Made by a program: the position numbers and the translations under genes
In this document: one piece after another, positions 49,366-50,878 of the stretch
How the letters are laid out: the number at the start of each line of letters is the position of its first letter
How positions within the stretch are numbered: the stretch's first letter is position 1
The notes under the pieces: generated by a model
What the model saw: only the letters and a program-made list of their open reading frames with translations
What the model was told of the DNA's origin: nothing
The model's database searches: none
Assembly (NCBI GenBank): GCA_020851565.1
Contig: JADZCN010000016.1
Span: 1 to 50,878 of the forward strand
DNA length: 50,878 nucleotides
Reading direction: 5' to 3'
Source of the DNA: Acidobacteriota bacterium
GTDB lineage: Bacteria; Acidobacteriota; Vicinamibacteria; Vicinamibacterales; UBA2999

Positions 49366-50878
49366 ATGAGCACCGAAACCCCGAACAAGGGAACGGGCGG
49401 GCCGACCGTCTTCGGCGTCATCGGATGGATTGGCACGCTGCTGGTCTTCGCGTCGGTCGCCATCCGGTTCCTGCGGCCCGAGTGGGCACAGTACCAGCAG
49501 TACGCGGCGTGGGCCGGCCTGGCGCTGGTGCTGGTCTACCTGGGCGGCCAGTGGCGCGACATCGCCACGTTCTACCAGGGACGGAGCGCGCGCTACGGCA
49601 CGCTCTCCATCGTCGGCGTGCTCGTGTTCGCCGGCATCCTGGTGGCCGTCAACTACCTGGCCTCGCGGCAGAACAAGCGGTGGGACCTGACGGCCAACCA
49701 GGTGTACAGCCTGTCCGAGCAGACCATCAAGATCCTCCAGAGCCTGGACGCGCCGGTGAAGTTCACCGTGTTCGATCGCGAGCTGGCGCTGGACGGCTAC
49801 CGGGACCGCCTGGATGCCTACACCTACCAGTCGTCGCAGGTGTCGGCGGAGTACGTCGATCCGGAGAAGAACCCGCTGCGCGCGAGAGCGGCGCAGATCC
49901 AGTCGCTCGGCACCATCGTCGTCGAGTACAAGGACCGCACCGAGCGCGCCACCAGCAGCGACGAGCAGGCCCTCGCCAATGCGCTCATCAAGGTGGTGAC
50001 CGGCGCGGAGAAGAAGGTCTACTTCACCCAGGGCCACGGCGAGAAGGACACCGCCAACAGCGACCAGCGCAGCGGCTACAGCGCGATCTCGAGCGCGCTC
50101 TCCGCCGACAACTACGGCGTGGACAAGCTCGTGCTCGTGCAGGCGAAGGAGGTGCCGGCCGACGCCACCGTCGTGGTCATCGCCGGCCCGCAGACCGACT
50201 TCCTGCAGCCGGAGATGGACGCGCTGAAGCAGTACGTGGCGCGCGGCGGCAAGGTGCTGGCGCTGCTCGACCCGGTGGACGATCCGTCGCGGCCCGGCAC
50301 GCCGCTGCTGAACGCGGTCCTCCGCGAGTGGGGCTTCGACATCGGCTCGAACATCGTGGTGGATGCCAGCGGCATCGGGCAGCTCCTCGGCACCGATGCG
50401 TCGGTGCCGGTGGCGACCAGCTACCCGGCACACCCGATCACCACGAACTTCCAGCTGATGACCGCCTACCCGCTCGCGCGGTCGGTGGCGCCCGTGGAAG
50501 GAGGCGTGGAAGGCCGCTTCCCGCAGTCCCTCGTACAGACCAGCGCGCAGAGCTGGGCCGAGGCCGACATCGCGGCGCTCGCAAAGGGCGACGGCCGCGT
50601 GGAGCTGAACGCGGACAAGGGCGACAAGCCCGGGCCCATCTCGCTGGCGGCGGCCGTCTCGGCGCCGGCGGCCGAAGCCCCCGCCCAGCCCGAGCCGAAG
50701 CCGGAGGCGCCCGAGGGACAGGAGGCCCCCAAGCCCGAGTCGCGCCTGGCGGTCATCGGCGACTCGGACTTCATCTCCAACGGCGTGCTGGGCGTGCAGG
50801 GCAACCGCGACTTCTTCATGAACACGGTGAACTGGCTGGCGCAGCAGGAGAACCTCATCGCCATCCGCCCGCGCGAGC
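49366..50878 (+). CDS. GldG-like ABC auxiliary protein, partial (3' end outside window)
   Basis: The ATG lies four bases after the permease stop, and 504 residues are visible before the window ends. Three N-terminal membrane helices (about residues 15-115) lead to RWDLTANQVYSLSEQTIKIL, the hallmark of the GldG/uncharacterised ABC-2 auxiliary family, then a large periplasmic domain with AGPQTDFLQPEMDALKQYVARGGKVLALLDP. A Pro/Ala/Glu-rich insert (about 430-460) precedes LAVIGDSDFISNGVLG. A C-terminal membrane helix is expected beyond the edge. Confidence 0.9.
   Translation, partial: MSTETPNKGTGGPTVFGVIGWIGTLLVFASVAIRFLRPEWAQYQQYAAWAGLALVLVYLGGQWRDIATFYQGRSARYGTLSIVGVLVFAGILVAVNYLASRQNKRWDLTANQVYSLSEQTIKILQSLDAPVKFTVFDRELALDGYRDRLDAYTYQSSQVSAEYVDPEKNPLRARAAQIQSLGTIVVEYKDRTERATSSDEQALANALIKVVTGAEKKVYFTQGHGEKDTANSDQRSGYSAISSALSADNYGVDKLVLVQAKEVPADATVVVIAGPQTDFLQPEMDALKQYVARGGKVLALLDPVDDPSRPGTPLLNAVLREWGFDIGSNIVVDASGIGQLLGTDASVPVATSYPAHPITTNFQLMTAYPLARSVAPVEGGVEGRFPQSLVQTSAQSWAEADIAALAKGDGRVELNADKGDKPGPISLAAAVSAPAAEAPAQPEPKPEAPEGQEAPKPESRLAVIGDSDFISNGVLGVQGNRDFFMNTVNWLAQQENLIAIRPRE

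Overview
This is a 51 kb stretch of GC-rich bacterial chromosome, almost certainly from an Acidobacteriota member of the Vicinamibacteria type. The indications are Oar-like TonB-dependent receptors with an N-terminal carboxypeptidase-regulatory domain, a tandem pair of the VWFA-related genes typical of acidobacteria, class 1B dihydroorotate dehydrogenase, and the general protein similarity. Most of the window is core metabolism. I see no rRNA, tRNA, CRISPR array, prophage or transposase.

Layout. 1-4.0 kb: two tandem, very similar outer-membrane receptors (the first cut by the window edge). 4.2-6.3 kb: an EamA exporter and a small ATP-synthase cluster (atpZ-atpI-atpE) with no subunit a gene. 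6.5-9.9 kb: two VWFA-type secreted proteins and a fused uroporphyrinogen-III methyltransferase/synthase. 9.9-15.4 kb: pyrE-truA-uppS-cdsA-dxr-rseP on the minus strand, an isoprenoid/lipid-carrier/envelope operon. 15.6-19.2 kb: TolC-like protein and two glycosyltransferases. 19.4-24.5 kb: amidohydrolase-corA-acetyltransferase, then a divergent AraC regulator and a double VOC protein. 24.5-32.4 kb: a long minus-strand run headed by pyrR-pyrB-pyrC, followed by a diguanylate cyclase, an M28 peptidase, a TIGR02757 protein, an ankyrin protein and a sirtuin-acetyltransferase fusion. 32.4-33.1 kb: a lone S23-type four-helix-bundle gene between two inverted arrays of short repeats. 33.1-37.4 kb: a membrane phosphodiesterase-like protein and pyrK-pyrD-pyrF. 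37.6-41.6 kb: Pal, a GT-C-like membrane protein, LarE and a LysW-like zinc ribbon. 41.6-44.7 kb: a receiver-PilZ protein and an ArsR-regulated metal P-type ATPase. 44.9-50.9 kb: a penicillin-acylase-family enzyme and a GldA/GldF/GldG-like ABC system (the last gene cut by the window edge).

De novo UMP synthesis from carbamoyl phosphate is complete here (pyrB, pyrC, pyrD/K, pyrE, pyrF) but split into three transcription units. A well-formed PyrR-binding stem-loop sits at the inferred 5' end of the pyrR-pyrB-pyrC mRNA.

The most unusual feature is the intergenic DNA. About a dozen arrays of short tandem words (units of roughly 7, 8, 10, 13 and 39 bp) lie at gene borders, several touching stop codons. 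Three separate arrays share one 10-bp family, two share a GGTGCA family, and several are canonical G-quadruplex motifs. One pair is inverted around the S23 gene. A second class, REP-like palindromes, occurs twice with a compensatory stem change; one copy lies in frame inside the penicillin-acylase gene. These, rather than a protein operon, are the best candidates for something undescribed.
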